A stretch of DNA of 64,000 nt from Oscillospiraceae bacterium (GTDB taxonomy: Bacteria; Bacillota; Clostridia; UMGS1810): assembly GCA_021629085.1 (NCBI GenBank), contig JAJXRJ010000007.1:1-64000 (forward strand), read 5' to 3'. The notes below the pieces were generated by a model, which was given only the letters and a program-made list of their open reading frames with translations, did no database searches and had not been told where the DNA came from. Positions 55,460-64,000 of the stretch are shown one piece after another (within the stretch, counting starts at the first letter, position 1; the number at the start of each line of letters is the position of its first letter). A program made the translations under genes and the position numbers.

Positions 55460-56941
55460 ATGAAAAAATCTGTATGGAACGTTGTAAAAGGCATTTGTTT
55501 CCTGCTTTTGGCGGTGATGATGCTCAATATGGGCGTATTTGCCCAGGAGGCGGCGGAGGAATTTACCACCGACACCTTTGAAAACTACGTGGCGGATTCA
55601 GCCGCTGAGGCCATTGAACAGCTCTATAAGTTTGGCATGGCCAAGGAGGATATTTACCGCAATGCGCTGCGCCAGGTGCTTGCAGAGCATCCGGAGCTTT
55701 TGGACAGCGCGCTCAAAGGGATGTTTGGCAACCTTGACGCGAACAGCGAGTATTACACCAAAGAAGAGTTTGACGCACTGTTAGAATATTTGAACAATGA
55801 GTTTTCCGGCATTGGCGTGCAGGTGATGGCCGTGGAGGAGGGCTTGCGCGTAGTGTCGGTTGTGCCCGATTCGCCGGCTGCCGCGGCGGGCATGCGCAGT
55901 GAGGATATCATCATTGTGATAGACGGCGTGGAGCTTGCCGGCATGACGCTTGACGAGGCCAAACAGTATATTTTGGGCGAGCCGGGCACACAGCTTGCCG
56001 TGGGGTACTTACGCGGCGGCGAATATTTAGAAAGCCTGCTCACCCGCGAAATGATTGTGGAGGAAAGCGGGTTTTATCAAATCATTGAAGACGGCACCAT
56101 CGGCTATATCATGCTGTATTCGTTTGACGGCCACAGCGCAGAGTTTGTGGACAGGGCGCTTGCGGAATTTGACCAAAACGGTGTGACAAAGGTCATCATG
56201 GACCTTCGCAACAACCCGGGCGGCACCATTTCCGAATTTGTAAAAATCTGTGAGCGGTTCATCCCGGCAGGGCCGGTCATCCACTTGGAATACAACGACG
56301 AAACGCAAAACGAGGTGTACTATTCGCATTTGGAGCAGACAAAATACGAGCTTGCCGTGCTCATCAATGAAAACAGTGCCAGCGCGGCAGAGGCGTTTAC
56401 GGGCGCTGTGCAGGACACCCGCGCCGGCGTGGTAATTGGCGTGCAGTCTTACGGCAAGGGCACCAAGCAGATGGTCAGCCGCATTATTTCGGGCGGCGGC
56501 ATCCGTCTCACCGATGCGGAATATCTGACCACCAACAAACGGCACATCAACGGCGTGGGCATTACGCCGGACGTGGTGGTGGAAAACCCCGTGGTGCCGT
56601 ATGACAGGAAATACTTCGAGCCGCTCACCCACGACCGGGTGCTCTCGGTGGGCGACACCGGCAAAGATGTGCTGTGCTTTGAGCAGCGGCTGCACACGCT
56701 GGGGGTATTAGAGCAGCTTCCCGACGAAACCTACGACCAGGATACCTTTGACGCGGTCAAGCTGTTCCAGGAGCTCACAGGGCTGTTCCCCTACGGCGTG
56801 TTAGACCTCACCACCCAGATGCGCATTGAGAGCGTCATTTCCAGTGGAAACATCCCGCTGGACAAACAGCTGGAAAAAGCGGTGGAGCTCTTGTCCACAG
56901 GCACGGGCGGGCAGTATATGACCGGCGGGGTTGACGAATAA
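55460..56941 (+). CDS. S41 family C-terminal processing protease with peptidoglycan-binding domain
   Basis: This 493-residue exported protease has a signal segment ([21 protein letters not shown]). A PDZ domain at about residues 110-190 includes [19 protein letters not shown]. The S41 core has the nucleophile serine in [17 protein letters not shown] and the lysine in [12 protein letters not shown]. The C-terminal peptidoglycan-binding helix bundle has [23 protein letters not shown]. This is the CtpA/CtpB layout, and some relatives act in sporulation signalling. The start is uncertain: AAGGAGGTG lies 50 bases upstream of ATG 55460, and a short ORF fills the gap. Confidence 0.85.
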   Translation: MKKSVWNVVKGICFLLLAVMMLNMGVFAQEAAEEFTTDTFENYVADSAAEAIEQLYKFGMAKEDIYRNALRQVLAEHPELLDSALKGMFGNLDANSEYYTKEEFDALLEYLNNEFSGIGVQVMAVEEGLRVVSVVPDSPAAAAGMRSEDIIIVIDGVELAGMTLDEAKQYILGEPGTQLAVGYLRGGEYLESLLTREMIVEESGFYQIIEDGTIGYIMLYSFDGHSAEFVDRALAEFDQNGVTKVIMDLRNNPGGTISEFVKICERFIPAGPVIHLEYNDETQNEVYYSHLEQTKYELAVLINENSASAAEAFTGAVQDTRAGVVIGVQSYGKGTKQMVSRIISGGGIRLTDAEYLTTNKRHINGVGITPDVVVENPVVPYDRKYFEPLTHDRVLSVGDTGKDVLCFEQRLHTLGVLEQLPDETYDQDTFDAVKLFQELTGLFPYGVLDLTTQMRIESVISSGNIPLDKQLEKAVELLSTGTGGQYMTGGVDE

Positions 56942-57003
56942 TCTTGTTTAAAACCGTAACAGGTTGGGATATACTAAATATTATGACAGAAAGGATGAGG
57001 CAA

Positions 57004-57168
57004 ATGGACAAGTACGAGTGCGTTGCATGCGGCTACATTTATGACCCGGAGGAGGGCGACCCGGAGAGCGGGATTGCACCGGGCACCGCATTTGAGGATT
57101 TACCCGACGATTGGGTTTGCCCGATGTGCGGCCTTTCCAAGGATTCATTTGAAAAAGTGGCAGAATAA
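57004..57168 (+). CDS. rubredoxin
   Basis: This 54-residue one-iron electron carrier reads [24 protein letters not shown] and [16 protein letters not shown]. The four iron-ligand cysteines are in CVACG and CPMCG. It serves oxygen and peroxide defence or electron transfer in anaerobes. It lies 62 bases after the protease gene and ends in a perfect terminator. Confidence 0.97.
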   Translation: MDKYECVACGYIYDPEEGDPESGIAPGTAFEDLPDDWVCPMCGLSKDSFEKVAE

Positions 57169-57203
57169 AAAAATCCCGCGTAAATTTTACGCGGGATTTT
57201 TTT
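57167..57203. terminator. terminator after rubredoxin
   Basis: AAATCCCGCGTAAA pairs with TTTTACGCGGGATTT, followed by Ts. It probably works in both directions, as the gene at 57210 ends here too. Confidence 0.9.
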
Positions 57204-57209
57204 ACACAT

Positions 57210-58091
57210 TTAAATATCTACGCCCAGCACGTTTTTTACCAGCAGGCCCACCACAAACGACAGTGCGGCAACCCCTAAGCTGATGCCGGCCATTTCGCCG
57301 AACCGCCGCGAAAAGGCCATGTCCTTTGCAACCGAGATATAATAGTTAAACACAACTAAAATGACAAGCACCACAAAAATCATGGTGAACAGCGCATATA
57401 GATAGTGGTGCGGCGAAAACAGGAGATAGGGCAAAATGAGCAGCGCCACTGTGACCACATAGGCCGCGCCGGTGTAAACACACGATTTGAGCGCGTCGCC
57501 CCGCCCCTCGCTTTTGGCGGATAAAAACTCGGAAGACGCCATAGAAAGCGTGGCCGAAATGCCGGTGATAAGCCCCGAGAGCGCAATGAGCCGTGTGTCG
57601 CGCATGGCAAGCGTCAGCCCGGCAAGCGTGCCGGTCAGCTCCACCAGCGCGTCGTTTAACCCCAGCACCATGGAGCCGACGTATTTGAGCCGTTCTTCGT
57701 CCAAAAGCTCCAACAGCGCATTTTCATGCGCATTCTCCTGCGCTTCAATGTCCTTTGCCTCGGGCACCTCTTTGGAAAGCGTGTCATAGGCCACCTGTGC
57801 CGCCGCTTCGCCGCGCTCCATGAGCTTTACCACAAACGTGAAGCCTAAAAGCCGCGCCAAAAACACCCGCGCGCGCACCCTTCCCATTTGGGGCGCAAGC
57901 TTTTTTTTGGTGTAGCCCTCCCACACAAGCGAATGCGCGTGCTCCTCTGCCGCAAGCTTTAAGAGCACCTCTTTGTTGTGCGCATCTTTGGTATAGGCGG
58001 CAATCCGGCGGTAAATTTCCGCCTCGTTTACTTCATTTTGCTGCATGGTCAAAAGCAGCGCCCTGGACTTGTCCGAAATGGTTGCTTCCAA
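57210..58091 (-). CDS. ferritin-like/rubrerythrin domain fused to VIT1/CCC1 transporter
   Basis: This protein of about 293 residues has an N-terminal four-helix ferritin-like domain (ALLLTMQQNEVNEAEIYRRIAAY, then AAEEHAHSLVWEGY with the ExxH iron ligands). The second part has five membrane segments of the VIT1/CCC1 type, with SMVLGLNDALVELTGTLAGLTLAM and ISATLSMASSEFLSAKSEG. VIT1 proteins move iron or manganese. The fusion suggests oxidation-linked iron export or storage, as in MbfA. A TTG start at 58091 has AGGGGG nine bases upstream. An ATG at 58133 is also possible. Confidence 0.85.
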   Translation of the reverse strand: MEATISDKSRALLLTMQQNEVNEAEIYRRIAAYTKDAHNKEVLLKLAAEEHAHSLVWEGYTKKKLAPQMGRVRARVFLARLLGFTFVVKLMERGEAAAQVAYDTLSKEVPEAKDIEAQENAHENALLELLDEERLKYVGSMVLGLNDALVELTGTLAGLTLAMRDTRLIALSGLITGISATLSMASSEFLSAKSEGRGDALKSCVYTGAAYVVTVALLILPYLLFSPHHYLYALFTMIFVVLVILVVFNYYISVAKDMAFSRRFGEMAGISLGVAALSFVVGLLVKNVLGVDI

Positions 58092-58154
58092 TTTCAAATT
58101 CCCCCTTGTTTTGACTGTCCGTGCTTGAAACATCGCCTTCTATGTAAAAGCGGC

Positions 58155-58183
58155 TGCCTGCGCCAGTTTTCTGGCGCAGCCAC
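58155..58183 (-). terminator. probable terminator after cysK
   Basis: On the minus strand CTGCGCCAG and CTGGCGCAG pair around AAAA, followed by GCAGCCGCTTTT. Confidence 0.5.
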
Positions 58184-58195
58184 GTGCCGCATGGC

Positions 58196-59125
58196 TTATT
58201 GAAACAGCGGGGTGGACAAATACCGCTCGCCGGTGTCTGGAAGGAGCGCCACAATGGTTTTCCCAACATTTTCCGGGCGTTTGGCAAGCGCAATGGCCGC
58301 GTGCAGCGCCGCGCCGGATGAAATGCCCACCAAAAGCCCTTCGGTTTTGCTCAGGGCGTTGCCCGCCGCATATGCGTCCTGCTCTGCCACTTTAAAAATT
58401 TCGTCAACCACCGACTGGTCCAAATTTTTTGGCACGAACCCCGCGCCAATGCCCTGCAGGCCGTGCGGGCCTGCCTCGCCGCCCGACAAAACCGGCGAAC
58501 GCTCCGGCTCCACTGCCACAATGCGCACGTCCGGGCGCTTTTCCTTTAAATAGGTTCCCACGCCGGAAATGGTGCCGCCCGTGCCCACGCCTGCCACAAA
58601 CACATCCACCGCGCCGCCGGCGTCCTCCCAAATTTCCGGGCCGGTGGTGGCATAGTGCGCCGCGGGGTTGGCCGGGTTTTCAAACTGCCCGGGGATAAAC
58701 GCGCCCGGCGTTTTAGCCGCCAGCTCCTCCGCTTTTTTGATAGCGCCCGCCATGCCCTTTGCGCCCTCAGTGAGCACCAGCTTTGCGCCATAGGCCGCAA
58801 GCAGGCTGCGCCGCTCCGCGCTCATGGTTTCGGGCATGGTGAGCACCACCTCATAGCCCCGCGCCGCGCCGATGGCGGCCAGCCCAATGCCTGTGTTGCC
58901 GCTGGTCGGCTCAATAATGACCGAGCCGGGCCGCAGCTTGCCTTCCTTTTCCGCCTGGCGGATCATCTCTTTTGCCACCCGGTCCTTCACACTGCCCGCC
59001 GGGTTGAAATATTCCAGCTTTGCTAGAAGCGTTGCCTGCAAATTAAACGCGCGTTCCATGTTGCTTAACCGCATGAGCGGCGTGCTGCCCACCAGGTCGG
59101 ATACGCTTTTGTAAATGTTTGCCAT
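58196..59125 (-). CDS. cysK: cysteine synthase (O-acetylserine sulfhydrylase)
   Basis: This 309-residue PLP enzyme makes cysteine from O-acetylserine and sulfide. The PLP lysine is in [15 protein letters not shown], the substrate loop is [12 protein letters not shown], the phosphate-binding loop is [12 protein letters not shown] and the C-terminal serine is in [16 protein letters not shown] lies upstream of the ATG. It is single, with no serine acetyltransferase nearby. Confidence 0.96.
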   Translation of the reverse strand: MANIYKSVSDLVGSTPLMRLSNMERAFNLQATLLAKLEYFNPAGSVKDRVAKEMIRQAEKEGKLRPGSVIIEPTSGNTGIGLAAIGAARGYEVVLTMPETMSAERRSLLAAYGAKLVLTEGAKGMAGAIKKAEELAAKTPGAFIPGQFENPANPAAHYATTGPEIWEDAGGAVDVFVAGVGTGGTISGVGTYLKEKRPDVRIVAVEPERSPVLSGGEAGPHGLQGIGAGFVPKNLDQSVVDEIFKVAEQDAYAAGNALSKTEGLLVGISSGAALHAAIALAKRPENVGKTIVALLPDTGERYLSTPLFQ

Positions 59126-59145
59126 GCCGTTTCCTCCTTCGTGAT

Positions 59146-60135
59146 TTAAAATAAGCTGCTGCCGCCGATAAATTCCCGCAAAAACGAGGTGTGGGGCACC
59201 ATGCTGTCGTCAATGGACAGAAACTCGCGCACAATGGCGTCAATTTTGTCCAAATACGGCTGGTAAATGTCCGACGGCGGGTTTTTTTGCAAAAATTTGT
59301 CCAAATGCTTTTTATACACGCAAAATTCATAGAGCACCGACGAGTTGAACACAATGTCCGCACTGTCGGTGTAGGGATAAATGTTGACTTGGGCCGCCTT
59401 TTCCACGTCCTGCCACATGCGGAAGGTCAGATCGGGCGAGCTGTTGCGGAAATAGCAGTCGCGGATGAGCCGGCGGATGAGCCGGGTATCGCGCGACGAA
59501 ATGCGCTCGCCGTCATCGCGCGAGATGGAGGTGAGCGCCGTACAGTAAATCTTGTATTTGCGCGCATCGTCCACCCGGTCGGAGATTTTCTCGTTGAGCG
59601 CGTGGATGCCTTCCACAATCAGCGCCTCGTCCGATTCCAGCGAAATTTCTTTTGCGTTTGGGATCTGCCGCCGGGTGGGGAAGTCAAACCGGGGCGTGCT
59701 GACCGTTTCCCCCTCCAAAATGGCTGCAACATGCTGGTTAAACAGCACATAATCCATCGCTTCAATATAGTCAAACGAGGTGTAGTCCAAATCCTTTGGA
59801 TCCACATCGGATTTATCGTAAAAATAGTCGTCCATCGAAAGGGTTTTGGAGCGGATGCCCAAAACCTTTAAATGCAGCTTAAGCCGGTTTGCAAAGGACG
59901 TTTTGCCGGACGACGACGGCCCGGCGATTAACACAAGCTGTTTTTTGCCAATGTGCCCGGCAATCAGCGCTGCAATATTGGAAATATTTTGCTCGTGCCA
60001 AATCTCACATAAATTGATGAGCTCCACAATGCCGCCCGTCTGCACCGCGCGGTTGATGTCCTTCGCGGTGTATATGCCAAGCTCAGCACACCATTTTTTA
60101 TAAACTTCAATGCTTTTGTCAATTACCTTTGACAT
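59146..60135 (-). CDS. uridine kinase-like nucleoside kinase, short form
   Basis: This 329-residue P-loop kinase has [19 protein letters not shown] (Walker A), [49 protein letters not shown] and [17 protein letters not shown]. It phosphorylates uridine/cytidine-type nucleosides or a related substrate. Clostridial relatives are usually about 550 residues, with TGS and threonyl-tRNA-synthetase-like domains in front. Here the gene starts at the helical linker just before the kinase, so those parts are missing. It lies 4 bases after hemZ. Confidence 0.85.
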   Translation of the reverse strand: MSKVIDKSIEVYKKWCAELGIYTAKDINRAVQTGGIVELINLCEIWHEQNISNIAALIAGHIGKKQLVLIAGPSSSGKTSFANRLKLHLKVLGIRSKTLSMDDYFYDKSDVDPKDLDYTSFDYIEAMDYVLFNQHVAAILEGETVSTPRFDFPTRRQIPNAKEISLESDEALIVEGIHALNEKISDRVDDARKYKIYCTALTSISRDDGERISSRDTRLIRRLIRDCYFRNSSPDLTFRMWQDVEKAAQVNIYPYTDSADIVFNSSVLYEFCVYKKHLDKFLQKNPPSDIYQPYLDKIDAIVREFLSIDDSMVPHTSFLREFIGGSSLF

Positions 60136-60139
60136 GCCA

Positions 60140-61570
60140 TCACCCCATAAAAAGTGTTTCCTTCCGGTTTACCATTTCTTTTATGCGTTCAATATATGCC
60201 GAAACCTCTTTTACATTAAACGCGCGGTCAATGCGCTGCCCCGCCACGCGTTTGGACGACCCGCCCGCGCCCAGCGCCAGCACCGACTGCACCTCCTGCA
60301 TGATATACACATTGTACCGGCATTCGTGCCCTATCTTGCAAAACCCGATGTTTTCCAGGTTGCCCGCGGCGTTTTTTTGCCGGTAGAGGTAGTAGGGATG
60401 CAGGTTTTGCGCCGCTAAATGCGACACAGCCAAATCCATCATAGTATTTGCAGCTTGGTTGGCAGTTATGTCCTGGCGCGGATATTTTTGTGCAAGATAG
60501 GAGCCGTGCTTGACGCACAGCGCATGCACCGTCACGCTCTCTGGAAAAAACGCAGCCGTCCTATTCAGTGTATGCAAAAAGTCCTCGGCAGTTTCCCCGG
60601 GAAGCCCGGAAATGAGGTCCATATTGATATGCGAAAACCCTTTTTTGCGTGCAAGCAGATATGCGTTTGCAACGTCGTCCGGGGTGTGGCTGCGGCCGAT
60701 TAAGCGCAGGGTTTTTTCGTTCATGGTTTGCGGATTGATGCTGATGCGGTCCACGCCGTGGCGTTTTAAAACGTCCAGCTTTTCCGACGTAATGGTGTCC
60801 GGCCGCCCGGCCTCTACCGAAAATTCCCGGATGGCGGACAGGTCAAATGCGGTTTTTAGCGTGTTTAGCAAAAAATCAAGCTGGGGCGCGCTCAGCGCCG
60901 TGGGCGTCCCGCCGCCAATGTAAACCGTTTCCACCAAATACCCCAGCTTGGAGAGCAGCTTTGCGCTCTGCTCCATTTCATAGGCCAGCGCCAAGAGATA
61001 CGGCTCCACCAGCTGCTTGGAAAATTCAATGGACTGTGAAATAAACGAGCAGTAAAGGCACCGGGTGGGGCAGAACGGGATGCCGATATAGAGGCTCACG
61101 GCGTTTTTGTACCGGCCCGAGATGACATCGCGCTCCCGCATGGCCGTCTGCACGGTGAGCGCCGCTTTTTTATCATTTAGCAGATATTGGCTTTTTAAAA
61201 GTTTTTCCGCCGAACCCTTTGTGTGCCCGGCCTCTAAAAGTGCGCGTGCAATTTTGGTGGGCCGGATGCCCGTGAGCGCGCCCCAGGGCGGCGTGACAGG
61301 GAATATCTGCATAAACGCGCGCAAAAGGCAGCGTTTTAAGCAGGTTTTGTCAAACGCGCTTTGGGATTCTCTGCAAACACCCATCCTGCCCTGATAGGAG
61401 ACTGAGGCGGAAAACACGTGCCGGCCGTCCGTTTCGGTGTGCGAAACCAAAGCATAGTCTCCGCCCTCTGGCGGCGCGGCTGCAAATTCTATGGGCTCAT
61501 CCGGCAAAAACAGCCGCAAAATATCGCGCACCGCATAGGTTTCGTTGTGCCCGGTCAAATAGATGTTCAT
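60140..61570 (-). CDS. hemZ: coproporphyrinogen III oxidase-like radical SAM protein HemZ
   Basis: This 476-residue radical SAM enzyme has IGIPFCPTRCLYCSFIS (CxxxCxxC), VYIGGGTPTALSAPQLD and FSVEAGRPDTI. HINMDLISGLPGETAEDFLHTLN and C-terminal HemN-like segments follow. About 160 N-terminal residues precede the SAM domain, as in HemZ. The in vivo substrate is not proven in this group. Its start overlaps the stop of the MBL gene by four bases. Confidence 0.9.
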   Translation of the reverse strand: MNIYLTGHNETYAVRDILRLFLPDEPIEFAAAPPEGGDYALVSHTETDGRHVFSASVSYQGRMGVCRESQSAFDKTCLKRCLLRAFMQIFPVTPPWGALTGIRPTKIARALLEAGHTKGSAEKLLKSQYLLNDKKAALTVQTAMRERDVISGRYKNAVSLYIGIPFCPTRCLYCSFISQSIEFSKQLVEPYLLALAYEMEQSAKLLSKLGYLVETVYIGGGTPTALSAPQLDFLLNTLKTAFDLSAIREFSVEAGRPDTITSEKLDVLKRHGVDRISINPQTMNEKTLRLIGRSHTPDDVANAYLLARKKGFSHINMDLISGLPGETAEDFLHTLNRTAAFFPESVTVHALCVKHGSYLAQKYPRQDITANQAANTMMDLAVSHLAAQNLHPYYLYRQKNAAGNLENIGFCKIGHECRYNVYIMQEVQSVLALGAGGSSKRVAGQRIDRAFNVKEVSAYIERIKEMVNRKETLFMG

Positions 61571-62193
61571 AATTCCTGAAGATAGGAGTTGTTTTCCCGC
61601 TCAAACCCGATGGTGGTGGAGTCGCCATGGCCCGGGTATACCTGGGTGGAGTCGGGGAGCAGCAGCAGCTTTTCCTTGATGGAGCGGATGATGCTCTCAT
61701 AGTTCCCGCCATAGTGGTCCACCCGGCCCACTGAAAGGTAGAACAGCGTGTCGCCGGAAAGCAGGGTGTCGCCGTACAAAATGCACATGCTGCCCTTATT
61801 GTGCCCGGGCGTGTGGAGAAATTGCAGCTCATTTTCCCCAAGCATGACGCTGTCGCCGTCGTTGACCGCAATGTCCGCTTTGGTTTTGGGCGATTTTGCA
61901 TGGAAATAGACGGCAAGGTTAAACGCGTCGTTGTTAAGCGCAGAGACGTCCGCGCTGTGAATAACCACCTGTGCGCCGGTGTGCGCCTTGATTTGGTCCA
62001 GCGCGAGGATGTGGTCAATGTGCGCGTGGGTGAGGATGATATATTTCACATTGCACCCAAGTTCTTCCAGTTTTTCAATGATTTTATCCGCCTCGTCGGC
62101 CGGGTCGACAACGGCCGCCTCATTGGACGGCTTGTCGTGCAGGATATAGCAGTTGGTGCGCAGTGCGCCCAAAATCAGTCTGTGCAAGTTCAT
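61567..62193 (-). CDS. MBL-fold metallo-hydrolase (glyoxalase II-like)
   Basis: This 208-residue beta-lactamase-fold enzyme has the metal motif ILTHAHIDHILALD, then LHTPGHNKGSMCILY, LLSGDTLFYLSVGRVDHYGG and VYPGHGDSTTIGFERENN. It most resembles the YqgX/GloB-like small hydrolases that cleave thioesters. The second position of HxHxDH is normal. It lies 18 bases after the relA/spoT gene. Confidence 0.9.
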   Translation of the reverse strand: MNLHRLILGALRTNCYILHDKPSNEAAVVDPADEADKIIEKLEELGCNVKYIILTHAHIDHILALDQIKAHTGAQVVIHSADVSALNNDAFNLAVYFHAKSPKTKADIAVNDGDSVMLGENELQFLHTPGHNKGSMCILYGDTLLSGDTLFYLSVGRVDHYGGNYESIIRSIKEKLLLLPDSTQVYPGHGDSTTIGFERENNSYLQEL

Positions 62194-62211
62194 AGCATGC
62201 TCTCCTTTTTG

Positions 62212-64000
62212 CTAATTGTTGTGCCCGCTCCGCACCACGTCAATCACACCCTTTAAGCTGCGGATTTTTTTGATGATGGTGGAAAGCTGGTCGGTATCGG
62301 TAATTTCAACGGCAATTTCAAAAATAGCCAGCGTGTCTTTGATGCGTGCGTTGATGGCCTTTAAGGGCGCTTTTGCATCGGAAATGGCATTTGCCAAATC
62401 AACAAGCAGGCTGGAACGGTCGTTTGCCTCCACCTTGAGGTTTGCCAGGAAGGCGGAGGTTTTGTTTTTCGCCCACGCCACTTCAATTAAGCGCGCCTTT
62501 TCTTCTGCATTGCCGTAGGCGGCAGAGATGTTGACACAGTCCTGCCGGTGGATGGAGACGCCCCGCCCGCGGGTGACATAGCCGATGATTTTATCGCCCG
62601 GCACCGGGTTGCAGCACTTGGAATAGCGCACCAGGCAGTTGTCGATACCCGACACGATGACCCCGTCGCTGCCCGCGCTCAAGTGCTGGGGCTTTGCCGG
62701 TTCGGCCAGATTGACCGGGATGGCAAGCTTGGGCGCCTGCTTTTCCAAGTGTTTTTTGTGCTCTTCTTTCAGGCGGTTGACCGCTTTTAGGGGCGGGAGC
62801 CCGCCATAGCCCACGGCGGAATAGAGGTCGTCTAAGGTTGCAAACCCATAGCGTTTAAACAGCGCTTCTAAATAGGCCGGCGCCAGCAAATCCTGCGGGG
62901 AAAAGCCCTGCCGTTTGCATTCGCGGTCCAAAAGCTCTTTGCCGCGGACAATGTTTTCCTCCCGTTTTTCCTTTTTAAACCACTGGTTGATTTTGTTTCT
63001 GGCCTGGGAGGTTTTTACCACCTTGAGCCAGTCGAGGCTGGGCCCGTGGATGGCGGTGGAGGTGATGATTTCCACAATGTCGCCGTTTTGCATCTGATAG
63101 TCGAGCGGCACAATCTTGCCGTTGATTTTTGCGCCCTGCATTTTATAGCCAATGGCGCTGTGGATGGAAAATGCAAAGTCAATGGGCGTTGCGCCGGCGG
63201 GGAAGCTCTTGACGTCGCCGCGGGGCGTGAACACAAACACCTGGTCGGTGAACAGGTCAATTTTAAGTGCGCGCACAAATTCCTCTTCGTCGTCGGCGTC
63301 GTTTTGGGCCTCCAAAATCTGCCGGATCCACGAGAGCTTTTGCTCATATTCCGCCTTGCCCTCTGCAATCCCCTTGTATTTCCAGTGGGCGGCAATGCCG
63401 TTTTCCGCCACTTCATGCATTTCCCGCGTGCGGATTTGGATTTCAAACGGCGTGCCGTTTGGGCCAATCACCGTGGTGTGCAGGGATTGGTACATGTTGG
63501 GCTTGGGCATGGCGATATAGTCTTTAAACCGGCCCGGCATGGGCTTATACAGCTCATGCGCCAGCCCCAGCGCGGTGTAGCAGTCGCTCACCGTTTCGGT
63601 GATGATACGCACGGCAAACAGGTCATAGATTTGGTCGAGCGTTTTATTTTGCGTAAACATTTTCCGATAAATGCTGTAAAAATGCTTGGGGCGGCCGTCA
63701 ATGGAACACACAATGCCCGCCATATCCAGCTTGGCTTTGAGCTCCGCCTTGATCTGGGTGATAAACGCTTCGCGCTCCTGCCGCTTTTGGGCAATGCCCT
63801 CCACAATTTCGCGGTAGGCCACAGGGTCGATGTATTTGAGCGACAGATCTTCAAATTCCCACTTGATTTTATACATGCCCAGCCGGTGTGCCAGCGGCGC
63901 AAAAATGTTTAGGGTTTCGCGCGCCTTTTCCCGCTGTTTTTCCTCCGGCATGCTGATGAGCGTATACAGGTTGTGCAGCCGGTCGGCAAATTTAATCATG
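62212..64000 (-). CDS. relA: bifunctional (p)ppGpp synthetase/hydrolase, truncated by window edge
   Basis: This RelA/SpoT protein makes and degrades (p)ppGpp, the stringent-response signal. About 595 residues are present. The end of the HD hydrolase domain (MIKFADRLHNLYTL) is followed by the synthetase domain (RPKHFYSIYRKMF and YTALGLAHELYKPMPGRFKDYIAMPKPNMYQSLHT). TGS (VFVFTPRGDVKSFPAGATPIDFAFSIH), a helical/zinc region (CLVRYSKCCNPVPGDKIIGYVTRGRGVSIHRQDC) and a C-terminal ACT domain come next. The methionine at the window edge is internal, and the true start lies beyond 64000. Confidence 0.95.
   Translation of the reverse strand, partial: MIKFADRLHNLYTLISMPEEKQREKARETLNIFAPLAHRLGMYKIKWEFEDLSLKYIDPVAYREIVEGIAQKRQEREAFITQIKAELKAKLDMAGIVCSIDGRPKHFYSIYRKMFTQNKTLDQIYDLFAVRIITETVSDCYTALGLAHELYKPMPGRFKDYIAMPKPNMYQSLHTTVIGPNGTPFEIQIRTREMHEVAENGIAAHWKYKGIAEGKAEYEQKLSWIRQILEAQNDADDEEEFVRALKIDLFTDQVFVFTPRGDVKSFPAGATPIDFAFSIHSAIGYKMQGAKINGKIVPLDYQMQNGDIVEIITSTAIHGPSLDWLKVVKTSQARNKINQWFKKEKREENIVRGKELLDRECKRQGFSPQDLLAPAYLEALFKRYGFATLDDLYSAVGYGGLPPLKAVNRLKEEHKKHLEKQAPKLAIPVNLAEPAKPQHLSAGSDGVIVSGIDNCLVRYSKCCNPVPGDKIIGYVTRGRGVSIHRQDCVNISAAYGNAEEKARLIEVAWAKNKTSAFLANLKVEANDRSSLLVDLANAISDAKAPLKAINARIKDTLAIFEIAVEITDTDQLSTIIKKIRSLKGVIDVVRSGHNN

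Overview
The window looks like a chromosomal segment from a spore-forming, anaerobic member of the Clostridia (Firmicutes) with moderate GC. The supporting genes are an alpha/beta-type small acid-soluble spore protein, a trimeric [FeFe]-hydrogenase operon (hydA, hydB, hydC) with its accessory genes, rubredoxin, an ECF transporter next to truA, HemZ, and many TTG/GTG starts with strong GGAGG ribosome binding sites. No organism name can be assigned from the sequence alone.

Layout. Positions 1-2107 hold a phage-type lysis cassette (holin, amidase endolysin) interrupted by a small hydrophobic-peptide module and a HicAB toxin-antitoxin pair. A collagen-like surface protein and a CapA-family protein follow (2262-4167). 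Island A (about 4190-6165) carries a peptide/antisense-RNA module, a type III toxin-antitoxin system and a ribbon-helix-helix gene. Housekeeping follows: metA, a TepA-like ClpP-fold protease, a phosphoglucomutase and four tRNAs (Met, Glu, Ser, Trp). A minus-strand block (10496-16415) has cvpA, a DUF5711 gene, truA, ecfT-ecfA2-ecfA1 and a methyltransferase. The hydrogenase operon (16597-22506) is read from one promoter at 22543-22571. Then come sasp, a small regulator, rpsT, an ABC-F protein and rlmH. Island C (about 26640-27940) carries a second peptide module and an MNT-HEPN pair.

The right half holds a GntR-regulated ABC transporter, an M18 aminopeptidase, a BlaI/M56 sensor operon whose M56 gene is split by a frameshift, pncB, and a phosphate module (Na/Pi cotransporter plus PhoP/PhoR-like pair, preceded by an 11-bp-period Pho-box-like array). 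It continues with a polar amino-acid ABC transporter and the uncharacterised GGGtGRT two-gene operon. Island B (about 46330-48112) follows, with a second type III system of ToxN type. After it come a helicase loader and DnaD-like protein, ddl-murI-DUF1934-argS, a secreted protein and an S41 protease, rubredoxin, a ferritin-like/VIT1 fusion, cysK, a nucleoside kinase, hemZ, an MBL hydrolase and a relA/spoT gene cut by the window edge.

The most striking feature is the clustering of toxin-antitoxin loci of four kinds (HicAB, two different type III systems, MNT-HEPN). Every one sits next to a copy of the same tiny module: a 23-residue hydrophobic peptide with a Shine-Dalgarno sequence locked in a hairpin, faced by a convergent antisense RNA and a shared two-way terminator. 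Islands A and B share their left, right and terminal DNA arms but differ in the toxin cassette and regulator between them. They read as exchangeable cassette sites at the 3' ends of metA and the helicase-loader gene. I consider the peptide module and the cassette architecture the best candidates for an undescribed system.
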